Counted from the first letter of the stretch, positions 1 through 12,363 are shown. The stretch is DNA of 64,000 nucleotides from Allacma fusca (GCA_947179485.1 OX359247.1:41144801-41208800), one strand, 5' to 3'. Notes: a model not told the origin generated them from the sequence alone. Numbers and translations: made by a program.

Positions 1-1441
1 CTAAACGTCGTGATTGTTCTATTGATTAACGTTAGGTCCTGATGTTAAAAGAACGTTGTATTTTTGTTGAGAATTGCGATAATATTTGTGATAGTCTCAT
101 TGACGTTCCTGGGACATCGCATCTGTGACCAAAAATTTGAACTTAGTCAGTTTAACGTCAACTAACGTCAATTCACATTTTCAGACGTAAATCTGACCAG
201 TCATTTCTACTCGGGGCTCTATTCACTGCCCAATCCGATAGTTTTTCTCAAAGGGATAAAAGAAACCCTCAAATTTACCACAAAAAGATTGACATTTACT
301 TATTTCCGGATACTTACAGTCCTTCTTCAAATTTTTTATTTGACTATTATGTACATGAATTATGTACATAATAGTCTTAGTTATTATATTTTATGAAGAA
401 AATAATCACGAAGATAAATATTAACATTCCTCCTCATTTCCTACACCTGAGTCGTAATGCAAACAATTAAACAAACTGCGCTTGTACAGATAAACGATGC
501 AATAACCGAGACGGTTATAAAAAACGATATGCTTTTAATATGTAGCACATCTTGAAAAATTTTCAGCAAAACTGATAACTTAAAACTTTTACACCGAGCT
601 TGGAGCGTGTGTAAAAAGTATCTAGTGTTCGTACAAGTACGCTTACATCATACATGTAGGTACATAATTAGATATGTATAGTAAAAGACTGTTGAGCTCT
701 ACAAACTTAGCTTTCGCACAGACGATTTGCAAACGTTTGAACACTGATATTTTAAACAAACCCAGATACCTTGACCAAATACCGTACATTGTCGCTCATT
801 CAGTACTGGACTAGTTCACCATCCCGGAAAGAGCTACTCAGAGTGCTTTTCTCTTTCTATAAGAACAGAAGAACGACTTCTTTTAGCTACTTTCCGTTGA
901 AGAGAATTAAACCTACTGCATATAAATTATTAGCTCAAAAATCGTACGTCAAAAATTTCTTTCAAAAATACGGTTTTAGACTCAAAATTGTTTACATACA
1001 TTACATGGAGTATTACTTTAACGACTCTCTGTTTGTAGATATTGGGGAAAATATACGGAACTTTTAAAATGAGACACAAGGCATTCCCCTACAGTGCTGC
1101 ATTTGTTTACTCATCCTCTTAGCATTTGGGATTCCTCAGACTGGAGACGCAAACCAACGGTAAGGGATTATATTTATTTGCATTTGAGTTGTTTGCTTGG
1201 CTGTCAGTGTGCACATGCACGACGAACATTTTTTCGCTCAGAAATCGCAAATAATTTGAGACCATTCTTACAACGGTATTACTGTGGAATTGAAAACTGT
1301 TTAATGTAACATTAAAAAATGCTAAAAAACAACGAATGTTGTAAGCAATTCCTGCTGCTTTAATGCCAGCACAATTTTTGTATAACTTTACTCACTCACT
1401 GTATGTAGTATCTCTCACAATCAGCACTAGGGAGGTACGTA
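1..1441. other. AT-rich intergenic DNA, no gene seen
   Basis: I see no convincing coding region. The open frames here are short, mostly lack an ATG and have no recognisable motif. The first 190 bases repeatedly show the hexamer AACGTC/GACGTT, which may be the edge of another inverted-repeat element cut by the window start. Confidence 0.5.
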
Positions 1442-1449
1442 CATGAGAG

Positions 1450-2091
1450 CAAAGCTGGGCAAAATATTCGCATATACCTTAAATCCTACATTTTGTAGAT
1501 TCTTACGTAGAGCCTACAATTTAGCCTACATAATCACTCACGAGATTTGTCCCTACCAACAACCGACGTAGATATTTGTCGGAATTTAATCCTACCTGCA
1601 AACTAAAACCATTTATTCACGCATAAATTGAAGCATACAAGTTATTTACAGTGTTCCTACTTTAAATATAAACAAAGCAATGAAAATTCATGTTACCTTA
1701 TTAAAATTTTTCTTTCGTAAAGTTTCAGCTTTTGTTTCAGCAATTTTGTAAGTGTTACTCATCAAAAATTAATTTCTGTTGCTTTCTGTTATTTTGGAGG
1801 GGATTAAGACTTACAAGCGTCATTGAAAACGAATTGAAATGGTTTGCATTGCAGGAAGTAAACAAAAGAGAAAAACGTATGTGAAAGAAAATCAAGATGG
1901 GGTTTTTATTCCGCGTTTTGGAATACCAAAGTTTCGAAAATACTTATCTACATATGCTTTCATGCTTAACCTACCTTTTTTCTGTGTCTACATACTGATT
2001 TTTCACATCATACAAAATAGTCGAAAATTTGTGCATAACCTACAGTTTTGCCTACTTGTAGGCATACATGTAGGGTATACGCCCAGCTTTG
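1450..2091. mobile_element. hAT-like MITE with TGTAGG/CCTACA-rich interior
   Basis: The 642-bp element is bounded by an 11-bp perfect terminal inverted repeat, CAAAGCTGGGC on the left and GCCCAGCTTTG on the right. The flanks are CATGAGAG (1442-1449) and TATGAGAG (2092-2099), a likely 8-bp target duplication with one mismatch. An 8-bp duplication is characteristic of hAT DNA transposons. Near both ends the interior repeats the word CCTACA or its reverse complement TGTAGG. No transposase frame is present, so it is non-autonomous. Confidence 0.75.
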
Positions 2092-2818
2092 TATGAGAGC
2101 ATGTTATAATCTGCAAATGCTGTTTGTGACTACCGCTCAACTCCTCAACTCCCAACAAGTTCATCAACGTTCACGCAAATATGTACAAGTTACATATGTA
2201 TGTATGGTTGGCTCTTCAATACTGCTCTCATCCTTTTCTCATCCTTTTCTCATTATTTCTTACTGTCAATTAAACTCGCCCCTGGAAGATTGGATACTCA
2301 TGAGGTGAGGGTAGCAGGCCTCACTCAGTGCTGAATATTGAAAGTGTTCACATTTAAGCATGTACATTCATTGTTTCGACTTTGGATGCTTTATTTATTA
2401 GATTGTAGTTTCGTTGTAAGAGTCTCTCTCCCAGATCCATATTTCTACAGGCGCGGCAGGAGCAAATCTTGACTCACTTTCTTGAATGTTGAATAGATAT
2501 TATGAGCTAAATGACGGAACAAATTTACCCAAATGTGGTATAAAATTTACTGGAAAATGAGGGTATCGATTTTTTTTTACCATTGCGCCTTTATGGGGCC
2601 ACGGGAGACACAACATTTCTTATGGAGGCTTGCATCTTTACGTTTTCATGTAGATGAAAAAGTGAAAATCGATCATATGCATAAATCTAGTCCATGCTTC
2701 CTCTTAACCAGGGTTGTATAGAAAAATCTTGCTAAAGCAAACCCACTTGTAATACAATTTTCAGCAAGAGCAACCCAATTGCAAGAATACAATTTTGTTT
2801 TACCTTTCTAGGTTGCTC
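2092..2818. other. Intergenic, nothing recognised
   Basis: No supported gene. A short direct duplication of a CTTTTCTCATC unit lies near 2230-2255. The last 110 bases are rich in GCAA/TTGC words and may belong to another degraded repeat into which the next element inserted. Confidence 0.4.
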
Positions 2819-3336
2819 TAGGGCTTCTACTGGGGACACTATTTTTGTCCCGGTGACAATTCTGTCCCTTCCCGAAATCCTCGGGACAAAAAGAATCGTC
2901 CCGATTCAGTCCCGAAATCACATGGGGACAAAAATTTTGTCCCGAAACTGTCCCGATCCCGGTCCGTCACGCAAACCTCAGGATGTCTTGTCCCGGTTAT
3001 AATCCCAGTCTTATAAAATGCTCCAGATTCCTTTACTTCTACAAGAATACCTCAAATAACAGCGAAATTTTACTTTAAAAAATATTTATATATATAATAA
3101 CACATTTTAAACGGAACTATTCCCACACATATTCATTTTTATAGCAATGGCATACTGTACAGGTATATTTTTCTGTCCCGATCTATTGTTCCGTCCCGTC
3201 CCGAAATCTTAAGGACAAAAATAATCGTCCCGATTCAGTCCCGAAATAACATGGGAACAAAATTTTGGCCCGAAACTGTCCCGATCCCGGTCCCGTCCCG
3301 AAAACCTCGGGACGTCCGTCCCGAACAGAAGCCCTA
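2819..3336. mobile_element. hAT-like MITE with GTCCCG/CGGGAC arrays
   Basis: A 518-bp element. It begins TAGGGCTTCTACTGGGGAC and ends GTCCCGAACAGAAGCCCTA, so the outer ten bases are perfectly inverted. The flanks GGTTGCTC (2811-2818) and GGCTGCTC (3337-3344) form an 8-bp target duplication with one mismatch, pointing to the hAT superfamily. Both halves are packed with GTCCCG and GGGAC words, a motif already present in the terminal repeat. Related copies occur at 6470-6635 and 12140-12363. No transposase is encoded. A minus-strand open frame over the right arm (3209-3463) is a by-product of the repeat. Confidence 0.8.
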
Positions 3337-4144
3337 GGCTGCTCGCATGGGTTGTATTCGCAACAGACGTCACTAAAGTATTCATTTGGTAGTATAGTAA
3401 GTATTTAACTAAAACCTGCAGGAAAATAGTAAAATAATACTGCATAACATTGTCCTTTTCCATTTTTTATCATCTATTTTTCGGGAGTTTCTTTGGGAAA
3501 CCGAGTTCAAACGTTTTACAATAATAAATATTTTTAAAGAATAGTGCACTAAAATTATGGTTTCCCCGTTACATACTGATCATTCAAGTCAACTCATCTG
3601 AAACCAGGAGATATGAGGATGCAGGTTATTGATAATGAATACTCTATTTTTTATATTATACACAGATACACACACACACACAACTATAGTTTTCCTACTA
3701 AATACATACGTAATTATATAATTTCTAAATTTTGACTACGATTCAAAAATGTCAGTCGAGAAGATTGTTTTTTGTAGAGCCATTAAATGTCCTTTCAATG
3801 AGCTGTTAATGATGTTAATGACTCAGGTGACATGTAATATAACTACGCTCCAAAACCAGATTTTTTGAAATTTCAGCCCCAGTTGGCATGAATTTGAATT
3901 TTATATATAATAATTTTATATGATTATTATTTGAGATCTTCATCAGAGAACAATTACAGGAGGTCCAAGCTAAACGCATGGCTCAAGGATCATTTCAAAA
4001 ACTAACCCGAATGTAACCCACAATACTGTAGCCCGAAACCGCCCAGTCCATTAGATCAATTCTAAAATCTGGCCCGGCCCATTTTATTCAGACCCGCCGT
4101 TGCCCAAATCCCGCTGGTGTTTGCAACGGCTACGGGTCTGGGCC
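3337..4144. other. Intergenic with a small CA microsatellite
   Basis: No gene is supported. A short (CA)n run sits at about 3668-3683. From 4020 on the sequence becomes rich in GCCCG words and leads into the composite fold-back repeat that follows. Confidence 0.4.
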
Positions 4145-5566
4145 GAGTTCTACTTTCCCGGCCACAAAATGACCTTCCACTCACTCATATATTTACACTA
4201 TAATACATACCGTAAAAACCCTAAAGATGGCCCCCGGCCAATTTCCAAACATTAACCTAAACCCAGGCTATCTTTAGAGTCCCGGCTACCTTTAGGGTCC
4301 GGCCATCTCTACTAAATATAAAAGCGTAAATTACAAAATAGGATTTTTTTATGAAAAAATGTTTTTAAATATTTAGTTCTATTCCAGAATAATAAATGTA
4401 GCATCGTTCGGATTCAGATGAATAGTCCAGATTGTCCGTAGAGTAAATAATAGCTTCAAAATCTAAACTGCATATACAGAAAAAAACTATTGCAAAAAAA
4501 ACCAGGCCATCTTTGGGGGCCCGGCTATCTTTAGAGGCCGGCTATCTCTACATGTATGGGGTAAAACCCAGGCCATCTTTAGGGTCCCGGCCACCTTTGG
4601 AGGCCCGGCCATGTTTAGGGTTTTTACGGTAAGTAACTTCCACCAGACTTCCACCTCCCACCAAACTTCCACTTGACCTTCCACCGAACTTCCACTTGAC
4701 CTTCCACCAGACTTTCCATCTAACCTTCCACCTTCCCCTTGATCATTCCACCTGACCTTCCACGTGACTATCCACATTACCCATACAGACTCTGTAGTCT
4801 GGCTTTGACAATATATACAAATAGCTAACTAAAAACAAACTATAATGCCTCCCTGCATGAGTTACTGCATGGCCGAAGCTCATTTCTTTTGTGCCTATTC
4901 ATCTAGAAAATGACAGTCTTTCGATCAACTTCAGTGTGTTAACTTATGTTTCGCATTTTTTATTCGTAAAATTAACACGAAGATTCTAGACTGTTTTAAG
5001 TTAAAACTAACTCATGTAATTAACTATAAAAATGCAGCTTACCTTTGAGAAAACAAGTTACTGTTACAAAATCATTATACTGATATGTACAAGTATGATG
5101 GTCAGATTTCGATGTTCTTGTATAGAATTATGTCAAAGGACTGATAAAAATCAACCACTGGAAAACCACGTGATTCAAAAGGGCTCAGTTGCCGTAATTA
5201 CCGGTGAACTGATTTTTAACAAAATTTTTAAAATGTTTTTAGCAAATTCCGTAACAACTTACGATTAATGGCATGACGAAAACTTAGCGCTGCGACTTAA
5301 TTTTCCCAATAAATTAAAACGCTGATTTACGGTTTGAATAGTCGCATACAGTGGGCAACGCATTAACTATCTCCAGTTCGCACTTTGTGTTTCACCCACC
5401 AGAACACATAGGGTTATGTTAATTAACACGGGCAAAGATATGGAAGGTAAACAATCTGTACAATTTTGGTGGAATGTTAAGTGGAAGGTCAAGTGGAAGG
5501 TCTAGTGGAAGGTGGAAATCCTGGTGGAAGGTGGAAGTTCATTTTGTGGCCGGGAAAGTAGAACTC
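4145..5566. repeat. Composite fold-back repeat with CTTCCAC arrays
   Basis: Arms at 4145-4180 and 5531-5566 are inverted copies of each other: 36 bases with one mismatch, centred on CTACTTTCCCGGCCACAAAA. Inside them, 4636-4772 is an array of CTTCCACC/CTTCCACTTGACC units. At 5471-5540 the same units recur in reverse complement (GGTGGAAG, AAGTGGAAGGTC), so the structure folds back over more than its arms. A second element (4210-4629) is nested in the left half. The unique centre (about 4800-5450) has no recognisable gene. The minus-strand frame at 4487-4777 is translated repeat. Confidence 0.6.
4210..4629. mobile_element. Nested MITE, TA target site, GGCCATCTTTAGGG repeats
   Basis: The 420-bp element starts CCGTAAAAACCCTAAAGATG and ends with the matching inverted sequence (CATGTTTAGGGTTTTTACGG), with one mismatch over 20 bases. 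It is flanked by TA on both sides (4208-4209 and 4630-4631), as for Tc1/mariner-type elements. The interior repeats the phrase GGCCATCTTTAGGGTCCCGG and its reverse complement several times. It has no coding capacity. Confidence 0.65.
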
Positions 5567-6469
5567 AGCCCGGGTCTGCCAACAATAATTTTGTTTACTT
5601 ACTATTTCACAAACTGACGCAAACACAAATTAAAGCAACCGTTGTTATTCTATATAGTTTTTTTAACGTATAGACAGGTCAATTTATTCAGGTAAATAAT
5701 TTGAGGATTTAAGATATTACAGGTTTTACTGTATGGGTTCTTTATCGTTTTGCCTTTTTAAATGTAGTGCTCCTATTTAGCATCCACAGACAACAGCTTC
5801 TCATGATCATTCACTATATTCTATATAGTGTGATAACATTAATGTTGTTGATTGGACTTTCGAACGTTTTCAGCTCGAGTTTTGCGGGCTGCTTGCAGGT
5901 CCCAGATATATCTAACTAAATCGGGCCCAAACCGCCCGCAGACCGTACTATGTAGGGCAAATACGACCAAAAATTACAAAAAATGCCCCAACAATACAAT
6001 CAAAAAATTCCAAAGGAAATACATGATCCCAGGGACAAATATTTGTCTCCACATAAAATCTGGACAGGAACACCAAAATTGTTACCGTAGATAATAGGGA
6101 CGGGTAAAATAAAATGCCCGGTAGAAACTGCCTACAATCGGTCAAAAGTCAATGTCATTGGTCTAAATTTTCACAAGAATTTCATGCAAGTAGTTCATTT
6201 TGGTGAAACACCATGTGCATATATCAATTTACTTTCAATTTGTAAAAAACTAGATGAAGACCATTACACCGGTAGTACATAAATAGCTTGTTTCTCATGA
6301 AGTAATTTCCACGAAATACTTGGAAAGAGCAATAATTGCTCTAGACTCATTGACTTGTATAATCGTTTCGAGACAGCAAGAAGTATTTCCCCACCCTAAT
6401 CAGACAGTAATTTAACGAATTCTCAATTTTCAAGACAAAACTGGGAACGATTGTTAAGAACAAGTATAG
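5567..6469. other. Intergenic, no gene seen
   Basis: No supported gene. A short GC-rich patch at about 5875-5950 repeats GGGC/GCCC words and resembles the outer parts of the fold-back repeat to its left. Otherwise the sequence is featureless AT-rich DNA. Confidence 0.35.
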
Positions 6470-6635
6470 GAACGAAATGGGACAGAAAAATTGTCCCAAT
6501 GTTCCAATTTTCGTAACGGAACAGCAACATTATCCATACATCTAATTTTCGGGACGGGATGGGGACAGTATATATAATTGTGTCCCCGTCGGTAATGGGG
6601 ACGGGACGGATTTTCTGTCTCCAGTAGAAGCTCTA
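6470..6635. mobile_element. Degraded copy of the GTCCCG hAT-like MITE
   Basis: This stretch repeats GGGAC/GGGACGGGA words and ends in CCAGTAGAAGCTCTA, a slightly changed reverse complement of the left terminus of the element at 2819-3336. Only one terminus is recognisable, so this is a truncated or diverged copy. Confidence 0.5.
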
Positions 6636-8950
6636 CTTGGGATGTTTACAACCCGCTTAGCAGGTATTCTAGGAGCATCTTGGGTAGCAAAACAATTCGT
6701 GTAATTTGCGCTAGGTCTGAAAAAATATTTTTTAACGAGGATGTATCACACATACACATACAGCCAACTACGATAAGTATTTGTTACGAGTTTTTTACAA
6801 ATATAAACAAAACATACCCCCGTAGTCCCTGATATGTTGAAATAGGAGGGTGTCCGGGATTACCGAAAATTCGGTCCCAGTGTGTATCCCTGGTCGATTT
6901 CAAATTTTCAACCTCGCGATCAAATCAAGGCCACTGGGAAGGAGCTGTCAAATTTCAGCACCAACCAGCTTAGACACCAGGGCTTCAGTAGCATGTTTTT
7001 CGATTTAAATTTCTTTTATCTAGGCACGACCGCTGTATACATCTTAGGCAGATTTCACGAGTTGGGGTGTATTGGAATCTGAAAGGCTTCAAGGAAATTA
7101 GTCATTGTACACCGACGTTGTGAGATAACTTATATAATTTACAGTTAATACTATAAATGTTTTTGTTTATTAACAGTTTCCCTAAGGAATTCCTCGAAAC
7201 TTTCAGGGGCCTTGGCCTTTAACCATTTCCAAAACGGACTGAAGTTCAATATTGGTGGGCTGGAATGATGGCAGAGGATCAAAGAGATGCCAAGGTAAAA
7301 AGTTTGTATTAATGATCGAGCTGAAAAATGTAAAACTACTTTACGTACTGCAACACTGTAGCAATACTATGCCATTTCACGTCTCAACATATACACATGG
7401 TCGCACAAATGAGAACGCCAGGGCGTTTACGAGGTTTTCTTTTCTTGCAATTTCGGGTATTTATGGCACGTTGGGAATTTTCAGGCAGCATGTCAGCATT
7501 GTTGGAATGTTCACTCTACTGTGATTTGGAAAGCTCAATATCAAGAAATAATATTGGTCATATAGTAAATGCAGACAAATTCTTCTAAAAGTACAACACA
7601 AATACAGTATATTAAATATCTGACACTGCAGCACCAGGTTACATACAGCCGGTGCCCAAAAATTTACTTTATGTATGGGTAAAATTTAAACTCGCATGAG
7701 TACGGCAGTGCCTGCGATCCTGGTGATTGCCACTTTCTATTACCCCTCACGATTTGTGCAGCCGATTTAGCAACAGAAATTGCAAAAAAAGAACAGGAAA
7801 CATAATTATACTGGTGAAATGGGTAGGAAAAAAATCACTGTAAAAGTTAGATTTGTTCAAATCAGTTTGTGGTTGGTATATATGTAATTAAGTTTCAAAT
7901 CTAGTCATCAGCTAAATGTAGTTTTTGTGACGTCATATTTTTGACTTCTAGAGTTTTAATATTTTACTTGGGTAAGTGAAATAAGATTTTTAAAATTGTC
8001 AGAAATTCTAATATTTTAGAACCGACTCATTTGCAATAAAAAAATGTAAAATCTTAAATTCTGTCACTTCACTTCCGCTTCTGATTGTGAGATGAAAGTC
8101 TTTTCAAACTTGTACTCTATTTTTACCAGCCATCATCAAAATTATGAACTTACCAATGGATTACAATACCAATGAATACCATACGGTTCTTTCAAAAACT
8201 TACATTTTTTTTACAAAGCAGCGTTGAATATTGTTTAAACTTTTTGTCGGTTATAAAAATCCTTAAAAGGCTACATACTTTAGGGGCGTTCACATTTTTT
8301 ACAAAGAACTCAGGGATACGGAAATATTTTATGGGGTTTGAAAATACGAGGGAGCGAAGATCTCTTCAATACACCATGGGAGCGAAGGGGGTAAAAAATG
8401 TTTGCGCTAATAGTTCACATAAATGACTTTTAATTTACATAATTTATGATAAACTCACAAGAAATATGAAATTTTGAACACATCTAGAGTACCTACTATT
8501 TTAGATTATTCTAAAAAATGATGTACTGGGTATTGTTGCAAGTGTATGAATCGGAGGATGAAAGAATTTTATGCGAGAAACGAATAATTTCCATGACAAG
8601 AGGGACAAAAAGTCAGTATACTAGTATACTTGTTATATCAGTAATCCTGCCCAATGAATCAAACGCTACCTGGACTAACTTCATCAATAATTTTTTGTAC
8701 CGCCATATGGTTTCGAAGCTGTATAGGAATATATATCCACTGAGTATTTAGCACGGTACTAAGCAAAAACCATGGCTGCTGCATTTGGCTGGTTCGTTGA
8801 GCAGGATCTTAACAGGATTAAAAACTCTTCTTTTATTCTTAATTACAAGCTTTTGAAACCCCACTTTTCAACGTACTTTACTATGCAATATCCCGTTTCA
8901 ATACATGCGGCTTTTCTCGTAACATTGGGCTAGGGTCTGCATTTTCTACA
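6636..8950. other. Intergenic, no gene seen
   Basis: More than 2 kb with only short, motif-free open frames, for example 7252-7524 and 7397-7588, which overlap each other in two frames. I see no splice-consistent exon series, RNA gene or clear repeat structure here. Confidence 0.4.
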
Positions 8951-9204
8951 CAAAGCATGTAAAATTTAAATTAACCACTCCAGGTAGATGCCACGATTGT
9001 AATATGCAGGAAGAAAACAACCTTATTCACTTCTTTGGGAGGTGTCGCATGTATGATACCCCCAGAAATCATCTGTTAAGTAAATATGATATTCTAAATG
9101 CTCAAAATGACCTGTCAGTGACGTATATATTTTCAAAAGGCTTTCTTTCAGATATTTTTTCATTTATCTTTAAATTGCACAACCAGGAAATTTTTTCTTG
9201 CTAA
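8951..9204 (+). pseudogene. LINE ORF2 C-terminal remnant
   Basis: A frame around the ATG at 9004, open from about 8983, reads RCHDCN, then a Gln-Glu pair, HFFGRC and a downstream PRNHLL. This is the CxxC...H....C...R pattern found after the reverse transcriptase of many non-LTR retrotransposons. A similarly ordered pattern occurs in the LINE remnant at 59281-60420 on the other strand. No reverse-transcriptase domain remains, so it is a dead 3' fragment. Confidence 0.45.
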
Positions 9205-10289
9205 TCTAAGCGCTGACTGCTAAAGTGTTTGTATGACATGGGCGGCACCCGAAAATATGCTTTAATAAAATTTATTTGTTGTAGCACTAATCGCGTATAT
9301 AGTGTACACCCTTCAAACTTTGTTTGTTGTTCACCGTGAAATCGGTGCGTAGATTCCGTATAATGACTTTTTGGCCCAGAAAGTTTGAGTTTTGGAGATC
9401 ACGGATACAGGAACGGCGGATTTTAATATAGTCCTCCTTGAATCCATGAACACCAGCTTTATAATATTTACCGTCATTAGATTGATAGTAACTGATTCAG
9501 AAGCGCAATTATTGAACATAATGCGGAGGAGGAGGATTTGTTATTTTATCTTGGAAAACTGGGCATTGTTTCAAAGCATTGGGCGTGTGAAAATTTCTTT
9601 GTGATTCATTTTCATCAAATCAGAAATGTTCAACATGCGGAGATCTACATGAAGTTTCACTAAATTGAACAAATTGTATTAAATAAAATGATCTAGATGC
9701 AATGCACAATGAAACAGAGATGTACAAATGAAATAGCCTTCCTTCTAGCCTTCTAGGGTTAAAATATCGTAAAATTTCATCCTTTAACATATCTTTACTA
9801 GAAGCCCTTAAAATATTCCTCTTCTAATATTTCCTCAGCCTTCTTTCTAAAAAGCATAAACACAAATTCGCCTTCAGCCTGCTTCTAAAAATAATCTTCC
9901 TTTAATTTTAGACATCGTCTGATTTTTTATTAATCAATAAACATTTAGGGACGCCTTTTGAGGGCATTTTGGATATACATATTTCCGATCTCTGGAGAAT
10001 ATGTAATATGTATATATAGCAGCAGTTCCCTTTATTCAATCACGTGAAATGATCTACACAAATCATACTTCAGTGAATAATCTCTCTATAAGGAGTAATC
10101 AAGGGACCGGGAAATTAAGGTACTGCTTGACAATAAATTTTGTGCAAAAGGAAACATTTTGATACTAATCGAAAAGTCACTTAAATCATTTTGCCTCGTC
10201 ACCGACGAAATTGTGCAGTAACTATACTCGTTGAGATAACTTTTTGCAGTGCAAGCACTTGTAATTACAATTGAATTTCTTGCCATTTC
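9205..10289. other. Intergenic with a CCTTCT-rich patch
   Basis: No gene. Between about 9738 and 9910 the word CCTTCT/CTTCTA recurs many times, in the manner of the self-iterating MITE interiors elsewhere in the window. I could not find its termini. The rest is featureless. Confidence 0.35.
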
Positions 10290-10450
10290 AGTTGTGCTTA
10301 ACCGGTAATTGCGAGTATTTATTGCTTTTGCAATTTAAATAGGCAATAATAATTGCACTTGCACCGACAATTGCAATTCCCTAGTGTATAATAACAGTGT
10401 GTATTGAACCGAACTTGCAAGTTCAGGTAGTAGTTGCAGTTAACTTGCAA
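10290..10450. repeat. TTGCAA-iterated repeat patch
   Basis: TTGCAA, TTGCAC, CAATTGC and related words occur about every 10-20 bases on both strands. TTGCAA is its own reverse complement, so the patch can fold on itself. It is probably the interior of another short inverted-repeat element; the termini are not clear. Minus-strand open frames here are cysteine-rich artefacts of the repeat. Confidence 0.4.
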
Positions 10451-10644
10451 TTGACAAAAAACACTAACAAGGTAAGATTTTGGGATGGTGCAAGTGGATT
10501 CAAACAAAGCATAGCATATGTTTTAGTACTCCCCTAGTATGTTTCAAAACTTATGTAACTCGAGTGCATTTTATCCCGTTCTCTTAGGACACGTCACCAA
10601 AGTTTCAAAATTGTTTAAAAAAATGTTAAATCCCATAAGGATTT

Positions 10645-11080
10645 TCAAATTTTGATTTTAAGGAAATTCAAATATTGAGTCGATGAAATTTTGATTTTAA
10701 GGAAATTCAAATATTGAGTCGATGAAATTTTGATTTTAAGGAAATTCAAATTTTGAAAGTCGATGAATATTTAATTTTAAGGAAATTCAAATATTGAGTC
10801 GATGAAATTTTGATTTTAAGGAAATTCAAATTTTGAAAGTCGATGAATTTTTAATTTTAAGGAAATTCAAATTTTGAAAGTCGATGAAATTTTAATTTTA
10901 AGGAAATTCAAATTTTGAAAGTCGATGAAATTTTGATTTTAAGGAAATTCAAATTTTGAAAGTCGATGAAATTTTAATTTTAAGGAAATTCAAATTTTGA
11001 AAGTCGATGAAATTTTGATTTTAAGGAAATTCAAATTTTGAAAGTCGATGAAATTTTGATTTTAAGGAAATTCAAGTTTT
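10645..11080. repeat. Tandem array, about 11 copies of a 39-41-bp unit
   Basis: The core TTAAGGAAATTCAA recurs 11 times. Two unit types are visible. A 39-bp type has ATATTGAGTCGATG after the core, in the first, second and fourth units. A 41-bp type has ATTTTGAAAGTCGATG and fills most of the rest. The short type is confined to the left end, as expected when arrays grow by unequal exchange or slippage from one side. There are no spacers of differing sequence, so this is not a CRISPR array. Confidence 0.9.
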
Positions 11081-12139
11081 AACGGTCACATTGGTATACC
11101 CTCCAACAAAATTCCCCAAAAAGTAACCCCTCTAGTAATGTAATCCCTAAAAGACAAACGTTGTGGCATTGTATACAGCGTTCATCGCTTCAATTTAAAA
11201 AAAGCGTTCGATACTCCCGATACTGAATCGTCGTCTTTGACACAGTATCACTAGCAAGTCTAGCTCGACGAGTTCGGGTCAGCTCTCTAGCAATCAAAAA
11301 ACGTTTCCACAGACCATGCGGTTGATGACATTGCTAATAATGCGATTTACTTGGATTTACAACAACATATATAATGCGTCGGTACGAAAAATTACAGTAC
11401 CCACCAGAAACCGTTTTTCCATCGTATTATACGCATCGTGGTACGTTCCGTTGGATGACAGCACGTATTGACTACAGTATTTTAATTAGAGTTAGTTGAA
11501 GGCTGCTTGGGATGCACCCTTCCGTCAACTTAAATTTTTCCGTAAATGCGCTAAAGCCTTACTTGTTCCTTCGTAATTTTTTTCACCCTTCCCTTCATTT
11601 CTGCCTAAAGAAGCGCTTCCTTTCCTGAACGACGCCTTCGTCGAAGGATTCCCGTGGACGGGTGAACATCTGCTCAAATATCATGAGTTCATTTCATCTT
11701 TCTTCTCACCACAGCATTCAAAAATGTGGGGGAGGTTGTGAGTTATTTCAAAAGGTTGTTATCAGGGAAAAACCTTCGTTGTATTTAAAACTGCACTTAT
11801 TTTTGGTTTTCTTCGTTTGCGCTCCTGAATTAGAGTTTCTCCAACCTTGCTCCCAATGTTTTATGATCACATACACAATTGTTTATCTAAAGACTCGTGT
11901 GGTAGCTCATTTGAAAGGCCATACAATTTCCAACAAACAGCTGTCAACACATTTTGCGAAACAAATTTTGTGTGACAATCAAAACAGAAATAAATTGACA
12001 CACCAAAAGAACTGACTTGACTTCACGTTTCTGAAACCTCAAATATTTCAATAAAACAAATGTTGAAAATTCTGGAACAAAATTGGTTACCATCAATACC
12101 TGTACAGTATACTATTACTATAAAAAGTAATATATATAG
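11081..12139. other. Intergenic; possible 5' region of the giant gene
   Basis: No gene is clearly supported. The 117-codon frame at 11662-12015 has no recognisable domain. Because a good splice acceptor lies at 12546 just before the giant coding exon, an upstream exon and promoter could lie here, but I cannot point to them. Confidence 0.35.
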
Positions 12140-12363
12140 GGATTGTTCCGTTTTAATTTTTTTATTCTATATGTGAATACGTTTTAAAGTTAACCTCTAT
12201 TATTGGAGATACTCTTATATAAATAGTGGGATTTGGAGCATTTCTTTTAAGACTGGGATTATGATTGGGACGGGATCGGGATCGGGACAGTTTTGGGACA
12301 ACATTTTTGTTCCCATGTTATTTCGGGACGGGACAAAAAAAATTGTCCTCAGTAGAAACCCTA
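12140..12363. mobile_element. Truncated, inverted copy of the GTCCCG hAT-like MITE
   Basis: Read on the minus strand, this stretch parallels the element at 2819-3336. It has the TAGGGTTTCTACTGAGGAC terminus (ending at 12363 on the plus strand), the GTCCCG-rich arm, then the TAATCCCAGTCTTA and GCTCCA landmarks. The opposite terminus is missing. It lies less than 250 bases before the giant coding exon. Confidence 0.6.

Noticed and set aside
771..1309. Two short open frames at the left end
   Set aside because: They begin at non-ATG codons and have no motif or splice support.
4487..4777. 96-codon minus-strand frame rich in Trp, Gly and Val
   Set aside because: It is made of the CTTCCAC and GGCCATCTTTAGGG repeats and has no start context or motif.
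10645..11080. CRISPR-like array
   Set aside because: All parts of the unit repeat; there are no unique spacers and no cas-like genes. It is a minisatellite in eukaryotic DNA.
11662..12015. 117-codon frame as a separate gene or first exon of the giant gene
   Set aside because: It has no recognisable domain and ends in a stop; I could not find a donor that joins it in phase to 12547.
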